In this document: piece after piece, positions 54,649-63,948 of the stretch
Layout: the number at the start of each line of letters is the position of its first letter
Position numbering within the stretch: the first letter of the stretch is position 1
Assembly: GCA_963718295.1 (NCBI GenBank)
Contig: CAVQYV010000012.1
Coordinates: forward strand, 1 to 64,000
DNA: 64,000 nt
Reading direction: 5' to 3'
Origin: CAVQYV01 sp963718295 [NCBI: uncultured Methylomirabilota bacterium]
Lineage (GTDB): Bacteria; Methylomirabilota; Methylomirabilia; CAVQYV01
Notes under the pieces: generated by a model
Seen by the model: only the letters and a program-made list of their open reading frames with translations
Databases searched by the model: none
Told to the model about the DNA's origin: nothing
Position numbers and translations under genes: made by a program

Positions 54649-55659
54649 TTAGCTGCAGGCAACCACGGTCTGGATGATGCCGCTTCCGGGCCAAAGGAGC
54701 TCCTGGAAGGCCTCTTGGATCTGTTCCAGGGGCACGACCTTGGAGATGAGTGGGGCCACCTGAACCTTTTTTTCCTGCACCAGGGAGAGGCCGATGGCCC
54801 AGTCGCTGTTGAGATGGCCATAACAGGCCTTCATCTCCACCTCTCGCGCCACCCACTCCACGGGCAGGCAGTCGCACTGCTCCCAGGCGAGGGAGACGAC
54901 CATCACCCTTCCGCCCATCCGCACCAGCTCCAGAGCCTGCTGGAGGGTCGGCTTCGCCCCGGCGCATTCGAAGGCGACGTCCGCTCCGATTTCGGTCCTC
55001 TTGACGATCTCCTTGACCAGATCCACCACACTGGGATCAAAGGCCTCCCTGGCCCCCAACTGCAGCGCCGTTTCCCGCCTTACCGGGTCGATCTCGGAGA
55101 CATAGACCGCCCGGGCGCCCGACAGGGCCGCGCATTGGACGGCAAAAAGGCCGATGGGCCCGGCACCCAGGATCACGGCCTGATCCCCCAGTCGGAGGTT
55201 CGACAGCCTGGATGCGTGGACCATCACCACCAGAGGCTCGAGGAGAGCGACCTCCAGGTCTGAGACCTCGGTGGGCACCTTGCAGAGATTCTCGGATTTG
55301 ACCACCATGTACTCCGCATAGGCCCCGGATCTTTTCTCCAGCAAGCCCCTCTCCTTGGCGCTGAACCGGGGAGGGAAGTTCGGAAGATCCCTTCCAGGGG
55401 TGATCCGCCCGCCCCATCGCGTGACCCGATCCCCTACGGCAAAACCCTTCGCCTCCTTGCCCATCTCGACCACCGTGCCCACGTACTCGTGGCCCATGAT
55501 CGCCCCCGGCTTCAGCATCCCAAAAGCATAGCGATGGAGATCGGATCCGCAGATGGCACAGTATTTCACCCGGATGAGGACCTCATCCCTTCCCAGGGGC
55601 GGAACCGGAACCTCTTCCACTGCCAGGAGTTTCTCCCTCTTGAACACCGCAGCCTTCAT
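54649..55659 (-). CDS. Zinc-dependent dehydrogenase without structural zinc site
   Basis: 336 residues from ATG 55659 (AAGGAGGGA upstream). Catalytic zinc residues in KYCAICGSDLHRYA and IMGHEYVGTV, NAD fold in VILGAGPIGLFAVQCAAL. The four-cysteine structural lobe is replaced by a Cys-free loop (RITPGRDLPNFPPRFSAKER), unlike the paralogue at 24955. Last gene of the MMSDH-ThDP enzyme-dehydrogenase operon; would oxidise a secondary alcohol or polyol. Confidence 0.87.
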   Translation of the reverse strand: MKAAVFKREKLLAVEEVPVPPLGRDEVLIRVKYCAICGSDLHRYAFGMLKPGAIMGHEYVGTVVEMGKEAKGFAVGDRVTRWGGRITPGRDLPNFPPRFSAKERGLLEKRSGAYAEYMVVKSENLCKVPTEVSDLEVALLEPLVVMVHASRLSNLRLGDQAVILGAGPIGLFAVQCAALSGARAVYVSEIDPVRRETALQLGAREAFDPSVVDLVKEIVKRTEIGADVAFECAGAKPTLQQALELVRMGGRVMVVSLAWEQCDCLPVEWVAREVEMKACYGHLNSDWAIGLSLVQEKKVQVAPLISKVVPLEQIQEAFQELLWPGSGIIQTVVACS

Positions 55660-55718
55660 TATCCCTCCTTGACCTTCACCGCCGCACGATCGCTCTGGCC
55701 TTCTGCTTGACGGCGTCT

Positions 55719-57383
55719 CTATTGGGGTGACCACGGGGGGGCGGGGCCCGATTGCGGATCCGTGATGACCTCCACCACAGCAGGTCGATCCGCCTGCAGG
55801 GCCTTCTCCAGGGCATCCCGAATCTCGTTCGGCCTCTCCACCCGGATGCCCAGGCACCCCATATCTCGGGCGATCTGAGCGAGACTCACCTCCTGAAATC
55901 GAGTCATCTCCTCCCACCCGCCGGAGCGGCCTGCATAGGCCGCTTTGATGCCCGTCCAGCATTGTCTCAGGCAGTTGTTGTTGTTCACCACGGTGATCGT
56001 CCGGAGGTCGCACCGGGAGGCGGTCTCCAGCTCGCTGAGGTGATACCAGAACCCTCCATCTCCGGTGAAACAGATCACGGGACGTTCCGGAACCGCACAC
56101 TTGGCCCCCAGGGCCGCCGGGAAGGCCCATCCCAGCGAGCCCGCACACCGGATGAAGCGCTGCTCCGGATGGGTGAGGTTCACCATCGTCCCCGTCCAGA
56201 TCGCCGCGAATCCCGTGTCTGAAACGAGGACGGCGTCGGCGGGGAGGAGGTCGGTGAGTTCCTTGCACAGCCGCTCCGGGCGCATGGGAATGGCGTCGGA
56301 GTTGCGCAGCGGCTCCACCTCGGATCGCCACTCCTCGGTGATTTCACGGGCGTGATCCGCCCATTTCGTCGGGGAGGCCGTCGGACGAACCCGCTCGGCC
56401 AGCCGCCCGACCGTAGCCTTGGCATCCCCCCACAGGGGAACCCGATTGGGATAGCTCCTCCCCAGCTCCCGAGGGTCGATGTCGATCTGGATCACCGTCG
56501 TTCCCGCCTTGGGCACCGCCCAGCTATGGGTCGCCTGGTCCCCGGTGTGGCTGCCGATGAAGAGCACCATGTCTGCCTCGGAGACGATTCGGTTGGCGCA
56601 CCACTGGGAGTAGGAACCGACGATACCGACGCTGAGGGGATGGCCGTCGAGGATCACCCCCTTGCCGTTGAGGGAGGTGGCGACGGGGAGAGAAAGCCTC
56701 TCCGCCAGGTTTACGATCTCGGGCCCGGCCGAGGAGGCCATCGCCCCTCCGCCCGCTACGATGACCGCTCGCTCCGCCTCCTCCAGGAGCCGCGCGGCCT
56801 CCTCGATCGCCTTGTCATCCGGCTGGAGACGGAAAGCCGGCGCCCGGGTGAAGGGCTCCTCGACGATCACCTCTAACTCTGCCTCGGCAGTATCGATGAG
56901 CTCCCCCGCATAGCCCAAGAGGTCCAGGTGCACCGGACCCGGCGCCCCCGAGGTCGTCTCCCGGAAGGCCTGTCGGAGCAGATAGGGGAGTTGCTCGATG
57001 GTGTCCACTCGGACGTTCCATTTGGTGACCGGATCGAACATGGCCTGGTGGAGGATCTCCTGATAGGCATGGCGGTACTGGGCCAGTGGGGGCTTGAACC
57101 CGGTGAGGGCGATGATGGGTGAGCAACCAAGGAAGCCATCCTGAAGGCCGGCAGCAAGATTGGCGGCCCCCACCGATTGGGCCATGCAGACAGAGGACCT
57201 GCCGCTCGCCCGGGCGTACCCGTCCGCCATGTAGGCCGCGGCCTTTTCCGAGTGGGTCAAGACCCGGTGAATCCCAATGGCCTCCATCTCCACCAGGCTT
57301 CGCCGCAGAATCGCCTCCACCCAGAAGACATGGCTGATCCCGTAACCTTTGAGGGTCTCGGCGATAAACCTCGCTCCGGACAT
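55719..57383 (-). CDS. Thiamine-diphosphate enzyme (acetolactate-synthase-like)
   Basis: 554 residues from ATG 57383. The ThDP-activating Glu is in VLTHSEKAAAYMADGYAR; the ThDP/Mg motif is FTGDGGFWYHLSELETASRC followed by NNNN. Three-domain layout of ALS/benzoylformate-decarboxylase/sulfoacetaldehyde-type enzymes. The downstream dehydrogenase and upstream semialdehyde dehydrogenase suggest it decarboxylates or ligates a 2-oxo acid whose aldehyde product is then oxidised to a CoA ester; the substrate is not readable. Confidence 0.87.
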   Translation of the reverse strand: MSGARFIAETLKGYGISHVFWVEAILRRSLVEMEAIGIHRVLTHSEKAAAYMADGYARASGRSSVCMAQSVGAANLAAGLQDGFLGCSPIIALTGFKPPLAQYRHAYQEILHQAMFDPVTKWNVRVDTIEQLPYLLRQAFRETTSGAPGPVHLDLLGYAGELIDTAEAELEVIVEEPFTRAPAFRLQPDDKAIEEAARLLEEAERAVIVAGGGAMASSAGPEIVNLAERLSLPVATSLNGKGVILDGHPLSVGIVGSYSQWCANRIVSEADMVLFIGSHTGDQATHSWAVPKAGTTVIQIDIDPRELGRSYPNRVPLWGDAKATVGRLAERVRPTASPTKWADHAREITEEWRSEVEPLRNSDAIPMRPERLCKELTDLLPADAVLVSDTGFAAIWTGTMVNLTHPEQRFIRCAGSLGWAFPAALGAKCAVPERPVICFTGDGGFWYHLSELETASRCDLRTITVVNNNNCLRQCWTGIKAAYAGRSGGWEEMTRFQEVSLAQIARDMGCLGIRVERPNEIRDALEKALQADRPAVVEVITDPQSGPAPPWSPQ

Positions 57384-57518
57384 CCTGGATTTCTCTCCGC
57401 GTTCCAAGGGAACCTCCCATCGTAAGGGGTCTGTAAGAAGGGCAGATAGGGCCCAGGGAGCCCTCTGGGGGCAGGGCAAGAGGACCTCCCGGGAAAGGAC
57501 GGAAGGACGCTGGGGGGT

Positions 57519-59054
57519 CTATCCCCGCTCGGGCATGGAGATCATCCCATCCCAGGTGTTGAGGACCTTGCACTCTCGAACCTCCTCCTCGGAGAACCAA
57601 TGGGCGGTGACGCTCTTCAGCTCGGTGAAGAAGCGCACGCCGTCCATCCCCATGGTGTGGAGATCACCGAAGAATGAGGCCTTGTGGCCGGTGAAGCCGA
57701 AGACTCCCAGGGGCACGGGGATGCCCACGTTGATCCCCACCATCCCGCCGTGGGTGCGCTTGACGAACTCCCGGGCGAAGTAGCCGTTCTGGGTGTAGAT
57801 GACGGACCCATTGCCGTACTCGATGGCGTTCATCAGGGCGAGGCCTTCCTCGAAATCCTTCACCCGCTTGACGCAGAGGACCGGTCCGAAGATCTCCTTA
57901 TCTCCGACGCTCATCCCCGGCTGAACGCGGTCGAAGAGGGCGGGACCCACGTAGAAGCCCTTCTCGTATCCGGGGACGACCACCTTGCGACCGTCCAGGA
58001 CCAGCTGGGCTCCCTCCTGGATCCCCTTCTCGATCCATCGCAGGACGGACTGCCGATGCTCCTCGTTGACGACCGGGCCCATCTGGGAGGCCTTCTCATA
58101 CGCCGGGCCGATCTTGAGCTCGGACATGAACTGCTTCAGCAGGGCGACCAAAGGATCGGCGATGCAATCCTCCACCACCACTGTGGGTAATGCCATACAC
58201 CGTTCCCCGGCGCAGCCACAGGCGGAGTTGACGATTCCCCGGGCGGTGCGCTCCAGGGCGCAGTCCCTGAGAACCAGGGCGTGGTTCTTCGCCTCGGTCA
58301 GGGCCTGAACCCGCTTTCCGGCAGCGGCGGCGGTGGCATAGACTCGGAGGCCTACTGCGTTGGAGCCGACGAAGCTGACCCCCCTCACATCGGGATGGGT
58401 GAGCAGGATCTCCGCCTCCTTGCGGCTGCAGGTCACCAGGTTGATCACCCCCTTCGGCAACCCCGCCTCCTGCCACAGCTCCAGGATGCGCATGGAGGAC
58501 TGGGGAACGAAGCTGGCCGCCTTCAGGACGAAAGTGTTGCCGGTGGCAACGCACAAGGGGGCCATCCAGCCCATGGGGATCATGGCCGGGAAGTTCCAGG
58601 GGGCGATCCCTGCGAAGACCCCCACTGGCTGCCGATACTGGGTGGTGTCGTAGCCCGGGGTACAGTTCATCAGGGCAGGCCCGGTCATGAGATGGGGGAT
58701 GCCGGCGGCGAACTCAACCACCTCCGTCACCTTCAACACATCCCCCATCGCCTCATCGAGGACCTTCCCATTCTCTCGCGAGAGGAGATGGGTCAGCTCC
58801 TCGAGGTGCTGATCGAGGAGGGCCTTGAGGCGAAACAAGACCTGAACTCTCCGGTTGGGAGCGGTGTCGGCCCAGGCGGGAAAGGCCTCCTTCGCGGATT
58901 GGATGGCGGACTCCACCTCCTGGGCGGTGCACTGGGGGGCGAGGGCGATGACCTCCCCGGTAGAGGGGTCGTAGCAATCCATGTATTTGCTGGTCTTGGA
59001 TTCAAGCCATTGCCCGTTCACGCAGTATCTCAGCTTTTTGGGGATTTCTTCCAT
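57519..59054 (-). CDS. mmsA: CoA-acylating (methylmalonate-)semialdehyde dehydrogenase
   Basis: 511 residues from ATG 59054 (GGGAGAGG upstream). ALDH fold with nucleophile in NSACGCAGERCMALP; the usual general-base Glu is replaced as in MmsA (EAKNHALVLRD), the family hallmark of CoA-dependent enzymes. GIAPWNFPAMIPMGWMAPL and VGINVGIPVPLGVFGFTGHK match MmsA closely. It converts malonate or methylmalonate semialdehyde to acetyl- or propionyl-CoA. First gene of a three-gene minus-strand operon; an inositol- or valine-type pathway is possible but incomplete here. Confidence 0.9.
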   Translation of the reverse strand: MEEIPKKLRYCVNGQWLESKTSKYMDCYDPSTGEVIALAPQCTAQEVESAIQSAKEAFPAWADTAPNRRVQVLFRLKALLDQHLEELTHLLSRENGKVLDEAMGDVLKVTEVVEFAAGIPHLMTGPALMNCTPGYDTTQYRQPVGVFAGIAPWNFPAMIPMGWMAPLCVATGNTFVLKAASFVPQSSMRILELWQEAGLPKGVINLVTCSRKEAEILLTHPDVRGVSFVGSNAVGLRVYATAAAAGKRVQALTEAKNHALVLRDCALERTARGIVNSACGCAGERCMALPTVVVEDCIADPLVALLKQFMSELKIGPAYEKASQMGPVVNEEHRQSVLRWIEKGIQEGAQLVLDGRKVVVPGYEKGFYVGPALFDRVQPGMSVGDKEIFGPVLCVKRVKDFEEGLALMNAIEYGNGSVIYTQNGYFAREFVKRTHGGMVGINVGIPVPLGVFGFTGHKASFFGDLHTMGMDGVRFFTELKSVTAHWFSEEEVRECKVLNTWDGMISMPERG

Positions 59055-59160
59055 GGACCTCTCCCTTTCCTGGGGGGATTTTATGTGTGATCCAATATGC
59101 CATTTCCGATAACCCGTCAAGGGATTTCTGGAACGACCGTCGCAGCGAAGGGTGGCCCTC

Positions 59161-60468
59161 TCATTGGCTCGGGACAAGGAAGGAAACCGGAACGACGGTG
59201 AAGGTGGGATCGGGAATGGGCTTTGGGCTGGCGTTGCGGAAGAATACCTCCAGGTGGAATGAGTGGGGTTCAAAGAGGATGATCTGCTGCGTCGCCCCGT
59301 TGTAGATGTCCCCGCTGAAGGAGCCCGGGTAGCTCCCTGGATGGCTCCTATCGTAGTAAGTGGCGATCTCTCTAAGCTCGCTGAGGGTCACCTGGCCCAC
59401 CTCACCCTGCTCGCGGTGCTCCAGTTTCTTGGAAAGCTCGGATCGGATCTTTGCCCATCTCGAATCCGATCCGCTTCCCCACCAGTTTCCCTTCAGGAAG
59501 AAACGGTTGACGGCAGCCACGGCGTGGGGGAACTCCCAGGCGACCCCCTCGCCTAACTCGGACTCCGCGCCTCTCAGAGCGCGCATGCCGCCCTCCCCCA
59601 AATTGTTCTCCAATACCCCTGCCCTCTTCGAGTCGGCCAAGAAGACCTGGTGACTGAAGGCGTACGGCTGCCGGCTCAGGTATGCCGCCACCTCCTCCAA
59701 GGTGCGGAAATGCTCCAGGGCGTATCGAATGCCCATGGTGATCGACCCATAAGACCCAGATTGGAGATCGATCATCGGAGAGGGGCCCGCGGCGAGGAGG
59801 GCGGCAAAGACGCCATCCTCATTGAACGCCGTCCCGGCCATGACACTGAAGGCACCTGCGATATTGACTATCGACCGATTGCCACCCCTTAGGGTGAAGA
59901 TGAAGGTGCCCTTGCGGGGATACCAGTCGACCAGCCTCGCGATCATGTTGCTCCCGGTCGCGGAGGCCGGTCCGTATACGGAGAGGGCCGAACAGGCTCC
60001 GGACATGAGGATGTCCACATAGAGATTGACAAAATAGAGCTCATCCAAAGACAGTCTGCCGTCACCCGGTGCGTTCACCAGGCCCCCGGACAGCTGCGAT
60101 GCCATCCCCTCTATCTCCTCCTGATATTCCTTCGGAACCTGAGGCTTCAAGTGGTGAATGGCCTGCATGCGCTTATGGTAGGCCTCGCGTCCGATCATTC
60201 CCAAGATCCACGCGTCGTAATCCGCCTCGAGGGTCGGGAAGAGGCTGACAAGCCCGCGGGCATACTGGGACCATACCTCCCGGTGATCAGCGCCCTCCAG
60301 GTCCATGAACACCTCGATGTAGGTATCCCTGGGAGCGATATGGACCGCACCTTCGCCCTGGCCCCTCCAATCTCCCTGGCCGCTGAGGGCATCAAGGGGC
60401 AGGAAGCAAACGAGAAAGAGGAGAACAAGGTGCATCCACGAGGAGGACTGGTTTCTTATGCAGGGCAT
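59161..60468 (-). CDS. Exported C45/Ntn-type acyltransferase or amide hydrolase
   Basis: 435 residues from ATG 60468. Signal peptide WMHLVLLFLVCFLPLDALSG. The segment VDILMSGACSALSVYGPASA places a Cys where C45 (isopenicillin-N-acyltransferase-like) and phospholipase-B-like Ntn hydrolases cut themselves to expose the nucleophile; LVDWYPRKGTFIFTLRGGNR and GTAFNEDGVFAALLAAGPSP fit the same fold. It probably hydrolyses an amide in the envelope; the substrate is unknown. Stands alone. Confidence 0.75.
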   Translation of the reverse strand: MPCIRNQSSSWMHLVLLFLVCFLPLDALSGQGDWRGQGEGAVHIAPRDTYIEVFMDLEGADHREVWSQYARGLVSLFPTLEADYDAWILGMIGREAYHKRMQAIHHLKPQVPKEYQEEIEGMASQLSGGLVNAPGDGRLSLDELYFVNLYVDILMSGACSALSVYGPASATGSNMIARLVDWYPRKGTFIFTLRGGNRSIVNIAGAFSVMAGTAFNEDGVFAALLAAGPSPMIDLQSGSYGSITMGIRYALEHFRTLEEVAAYLSRQPYAFSHQVFLADSKRAGVLENNLGEGGMRALRGAESELGEGVAWEFPHAVAAVNRFFLKGNWWGSGSDSRWAKIRSELSKKLEHREQGEVGQVTLSELREIATYYDRSHPGSYPGSFSGDIYNGATQQIILFEPHSFHLEVFFRNASPKPIPDPTFTVVPVSFLVPSQ

Positions 60469-60555
60469 CCATTTCTCCCTTCGGGTCGAGGCATCGAGTC
60501 GGAAGTCAGCGACGCATCCCCATTTTCTCATCGGGTCATGAAATTGGTGAAATTG

Positions 60556-60574
60556 GGGACACATCCCCATTTTC
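60556..60574. repeat. GGGGACACATCCCC repeat motif
   Basis: Short copy of the inverted-repeat core found at 5163-5261, here directly before the cyclase relic. Confidence 0.45.
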
Positions 60575-60592
60575 TCATCAAGTCAGGGGGCT

Positions 60593-60720
60593 TCACCGCG
60601 GAAGGCCGGCCTTGACGAAGTCCTGCACCGCATGTTGGCAATCCTTTTCGTGGAGGAACGGCGCCTGGCTACCCCCATTGGCGACATCTGGCTGAGTGTC
60701 TCCGGTTCCATATTCTCCTT
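60593..60720 (-). pseudogene. Relic of a third cyclase/TPR gene
   Basis: Minus strand reads ETLSQMSPMGVAR, then in another frame GSQAPFLHEKDCQHAVQDFV and KAGLPR with TGA at 60593-60595. Both pieces match the C-terminus of the cyclase/TPR genes (KMSPMGVAR in copy 1; FLREKDRQHAVEGFLKAGLP in copy 2), with about 55 residues lost between them. Closest to copy 1. Confidence 0.75.
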
Positions 60721-60976
60721 AACGATAGGCATCCTTCCGGTGGCCAACCTTCACTATCCAGATTGTAAGCTCATCATCTTGAATTGTATACAGAATGCGA
60801 TATCGACCTTGCCGCAGACGATATCGTTCTAGGCCGGTCAGTCTTTCAGAGCCTGAAGGACGGGGATCCTCTGCAGGCGATGCGATCCGATTGAGAATTC
60901 CTTTCACGTCTTTCTTGGGGATGGCATCGAAGTCTTTTTCCACCGAGGTCTTGAAGAAGAGTTTATATGCGGCCAT
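60719..60976 (-). CDS. RelE/ParE-family toxin
   Basis: 85 residues. YKLFFKTSVEKDFDAIPKKD, GSERLTGLERYRLRQGRYRI and LYTIQDDELTIWIVKVGHRK with the basic C-terminal motif are typical of RelE mRNA interferases and ParE gyrase poisons. Its ATG overlaps the antitoxin stop by 14 bp, so translation is coupled. Confidence 0.87.
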   Translation of the reverse strand: MAAYKLFFKTSVEKDFDAIPKKDVKGILNRIASPAEDPRPSGSERLTGLERYRLRQGRYRILYTIQDDELTIWIVKVGHRKDAYR

Positions 60977-61196
60977 CCCTTTTCAGCCTCTTGACCATTT
61001 CCTCATAGCTGACCAGGGGTTCCTTCGCTCTTTCATCGAAGGCCGCGAGATCCTCAGCGTCCTCGGCAAGGGCTTCTTTCACAGCTCTGTTCACCAAGTC
61101 TGATACTGATGTTGAAGTTTCAACGGCCTTGAGCCGCAACGCTTTGTGCAGATCGGGATCAAGATAGATGGTGGCGCGTTTCGTCTGTGGTGTCAT
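60963..61196 (-). CDS. Ribbon-helix-helix (CopG-like) antitoxin
   Basis: 77 residues. The N-terminal strand and helices (KRATIYLDPDLHKALRLKAV, STSVSDLVNRAVKEALAED) form an RHH DNA-binding domain; the acidic C-terminal part wraps the toxin. AAAGGAGGGAACGTC precedes the ATG. Binds the palindrome at 61230-61249 (inference). Confidence 0.85.
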   Translation of the reverse strand: MTPQTKRATIYLDPDLHKALRLKAVETSTSVSDLVNRAVKEALAEDAEDLAAFDERAKEPLVSYEEMVKRLKRDGRI

Positions 61197-61223
61197 GACG
61201 TTCCCTCCTTTTGGATCTATGGC

Positions 61224-61252
61224 AGTCTAACATCATAACGTTAAGATGTCAA
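61224..61252 (-). promoter_or_regulatory. Toxin-antitoxin promoter with RHH operator
   Basis: TTGACA (61247-61252), 17 bp, TAGACT (61224-61229) on the minus strand. The near-perfect 20-bp palindrome ACATCATAACGTTAAGATGT (61230-61249) fills the spacer, the expected place for autorepression. Confidence 0.75.
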
Positions 61253-61383
61253 GATCCCGGAAGCCAGAGATTTCTCTTGCTAGAGATCGATCTCCCTTAT
61301 ATCATTCGCATGGAACGAATTCCTTGCACTTCAGCGAGAAGACCGACTTTTGGATGGACAAGCATTAGCGGGAGGCAAAAGCC

Positions 61384-61593
61384 ATGGAGCATGAAATTAT
61401 CTTTATGGTTCAGGAATCCCCTGAAGGCGGTTATGAAGCTCGAGCTTTAGGTTATCCGATCTTCACGGAGGCAGACACCTTTGCGGAGTTGAAGGGAATG
61501 TTGCAGGACTCGGTCCACTGCCATTTTGAGCAGAACCAGAAGCCATCCTTGATTCGATTGCATCTCGTGAAAGACGAGGTCATCGCGGCGTGA
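61384..61593 (+). CDS. hicB: HicB-like antitoxin
   Basis: 69 residues. EIIFMVQESPEGGYEARALG and FTEADTFAELKGMLQDSVHC form the short HicB ribonuclease-H-like fold without an added DNA-binding domain. It ends with a GTGA overlap to hicA. Order hicB then hicA. Confidence 0.82.
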   Translation: MEHEIIFMVQESPEGGYEARALGYPIFTEADTFAELKGMLQDSVHCHFEQNQKPSLIRLHLVKDEVIAA

Positions 61594-61835
61594 AGTTGCC
61601 CAGAGATATCGGTGGGGAGGAATTGGCGATCCTCCTCCAAAGATACGGATATCACCTCACTCGTCGGACAGGAAGCCATATGCGGTTGACCTCCTCAGCT
61701 AAAGGCGCAGAGCACCACATAACCATTCCAACGCATCAGTCTATCAGGATTGGTACCTTGAGCAGCATCGTGAAGGAAATCGCCTCCTATCTCGAGATAG
61801 ACTGGCAGCAGCTGGCCGCCGACCTCTTCTCCTAA
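61590..61835 (+). CDS. hicA: HicA-family toxin
   Basis: 81 residues from GTG 61590, overlapping the hicB stop by 4 bp. double-stranded-RNA-binding-like fold with the catalytic His in TRRTGSHMRLTS and ITIPTHQSIRIGTLSSIVKE. An mRNA interferase neutralised by the HicB upstream. Confidence 0.87.
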   Translation: MKLPRDIGGEELAILLQRYGYHLTRRTGSHMRLTSSAKGAEHHITIPTHQSIRIGTLSSIVKEIASYLEIDWQQLAADLFS

Positions 61836-61957
61836 GTGCCCCCTGATCCATACAGGAGTAAGGATGCAATCCTGCTCTTGCCTTCCCCTCCATCCAGAAC
61901 CAATACAAGCACCTTAGCCCCCTATTCCCAACAGGGCACGCCACACCCCATCGAATC

Positions 61958-63841
61958 TCACCGCGGAAGGCCGGCCTTGAGGAAGCCCTCCACGGCGTGC
62001 TGGCGATCCTTTTCGCGGAGAAAGGGGTGCGTGCTGCCCCAGTAAGATGCGGAGAAGGACGGGTGATCCTTCAAATACTTCTCTGCCTCGACCCGCGCTT
62101 CCTCCGTCCGTCCGAGATAAGCCAGGCAAGCGGCCACAGTCCTCCTGGCTTCACCCACCGATGGCGCCTTCCTGAGCGTCTCAATGGCTCCTTCGTAATC
62201 ACGTGTGAAGTATTGGGCGCAACCCAAGAACCATAAATACCAGTTAGGGTAGTACGGATTCAGGCGCATTGCTTCTTTGACGCGCCTCATCGCCTCCTCG
62301 GGATGGCCACTGAACAGATAGGGTTCTGCAGATGCGGCAAGCAGGTCTGCGCTATTAGGGTTGGCCTTCAGTCCCTCTTCGAATTGAGCTATTGATTCCT
62401 TGTGTTTGTTGCTAAAAAGAAGAAGATGGCCAAGTGCATTACGCACCGTTCCCTCCCTTGAATCCAGGGCGACTGCCTTGTTTGCAAACTCGAAAGCCTT
62501 TTGACAGGACTCCTTGGGTCTTCCCGGAAGAAATCCACTCTGCCAATCCATGTAATGTGTTTGCGCCAACAGTGCATAGGCACTCGCGAAATTCGGATCC
62601 AAGAGAATGGCCTTCTCAAGCAGTTCCCTGGCTTTCGCGTTATCTCTGGGATTGAAACGAAGAAATAGCTCTACACCGCGCCAGAAAAGCCCATATGCAT
62701 CCAGGCTACTCGGATGTTTCAAGGACGCCCTTGCCATTTCAGTCTGATCCATCTTCCCTACCAGGGAACCCACGAGCTTCCGAGTCACCTCGTCCTGCAC
62801 CTGGAAGACATCCGTCAGTGGACGATCGAAGCGCTCGACCCACAGATGGGTGCCGGAGATAGCATCGATCAGCTGGGCTGTGACCCGGATGCGATCCTTG
62901 GAGGTCTGGACACTGCCCTCCAGCACGTAGCGGACCCCCAGTTCCTCCGCCACCTGCTGCACCATCACCGCTTTTCCCTTGTAGGTGAGGGTGGAGTTCC
63001 GGGCGATGACAAAGAGCTGTTTGAACCGGGCCAGGGCGGAGATGATATCCTCCGTCATGCCATCCGCAAGGTAATCCTGCGATTTATCCTTGCTGAGATT
63101 CTCGAACGGAAGCACGGCGATGGAGGGCCTGTCGGGCAGGGGAAAGGCCATCCTCTGCACGGAAGCGACCTGGGGGGCTCGGGCGGGATGGATCGCAAAA
63201 CGCCAGAAGAACACGGAGGCAATGATGAGGAGGACCCCTGCCGCCATGGCGATCCATCCCCATTTCCTCCGGAATGCCCTCTTGGCCTTCTGCACCCGGT
63301 GGGCGGCAGCGCCGGGGAAGGAGAGCAGCCGGTACACTCGAACAGGCTCGGCAATATTCTTCAGCGTCTGCTCCCCCAGATCCTCGTACTCGAACCCCAG
63401 CTTGCCTTTGATGGCGTCATGCACCATCCCGGAGATGCAGATTCCTCCGCCTTCCGCCAGGGCCTGGAGCCGGGCGGCGATGTTCACCCCGTCTCCGTAG
63501 ATCCGGCCCTCTTCCTCCACCACATCCCCTAAGCTGACGCCCATGCGGAACTCCATCTTCCGATGATCGGGTAGTTCTGCATTTCTCTCAGCCAATTCCC
63601 GCTGCATCTCAGCTCCCGCGTTCACCGCATCCAGGACGCTGTCGAAGCGGGCCAGGATGTTATCCCCCGTGGCATCCACCACTTGGCCCCGATAGCGCCG
63701 AATCAGGGTCTCCATCGCCTCCTTGTAGGCGGTCAAGGTGCGGATGGTCCCCACATCATCCTGACTGATCAGGCGGGTATAATCCTTCACATCGGCAGAC
63801 AGGATGGCGATGAGCTTGCGGCTGATGCCTTCGGGAATCAT
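61958..63841 (-). CDS. Class III adenylate cyclase - TolB-like - TPR protein, intact
   Basis: 627 residues. Cyclase catalytic domain (residues about 5-180; LSADVKDYTRLISQDDVGTI, the metal Asp in SADVKD, and IYGDGVNIAARLQALAEGGG), a basic stretch and one membrane helix (WIAMAAGVLLIIASVFFW, about 196-213), a TolB-like nucleotide-cyclase-associated domain (SIAVLPFENLSKDKSQDYLA, TYKGKAVMVQQVAEELGVRY), then five or six TPR units. It would make cAMP in the cytoplasm with sensing on the other side of the membrane or through TPR partners. Same length as the gene at 11682-13565, which has a stop where this has Trp196. Flanked by hicBA on the left and hicB on the right. Confidence 0.92.
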   Translation of the reverse strand: MIPEGISRKLIAILSADVKDYTRLISQDDVGTIRTLTAYKEAMETLIRRYRGQVVDATGDNILARFDSVLDAVNAGAEMQRELAERNAELPDHRKMEFRMGVSLGDVVEEEGRIYGDGVNIAARLQALAEGGGICISGMVHDAIKGKLGFEYEDLGEQTLKNIAEPVRVYRLLSFPGAAAHRVQKAKRAFRRKWGWIAMAAGVLLIIASVFFWRFAIHPARAPQVASVQRMAFPLPDRPSIAVLPFENLSKDKSQDYLADGMTEDIISALARFKQLFVIARNSTLTYKGKAVMVQQVAEELGVRYVLEGSVQTSKDRIRVTAQLIDAISGTHLWVERFDRPLTDVFQVQDEVTRKLVGSLVGKMDQTEMARASLKHPSSLDAYGLFWRGVELFLRFNPRDNAKARELLEKAILLDPNFASAYALLAQTHYMDWQSGFLPGRPKESCQKAFEFANKAVALDSREGTVRNALGHLLLFSNKHKESIAQFEEGLKANPNSADLLAASAEPYLFSGHPEEAMRRVKEAMRLNPYYPNWYLWFLGCAQYFTRDYEGAIETLRKAPSVGEARRTVAACLAYLGRTEEARVEAEKYLKDHPSFSASYWGSTHPFLREKDRQHAVEGFLKAGLPR

Positions 63842-63948
63842 GGGAGGTCACCCTCTTGCGAAAATGGTTTGGAGTTATGATTAAGATACACTATGATGAG
63901 CGTGTCTATGTTCCATTCTTTCCGGTCAACCCGGGGGGAGGTGAAGCA

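Noticed and set aside
55660-56331. In-frame upstream extension of the Zn-dehydrogenase at 54649
   Set aside because: The extension is a shifted frame of the ThDP enzyme (55719-57383); ATG 55659 has the ribosome site and the family N-terminus.
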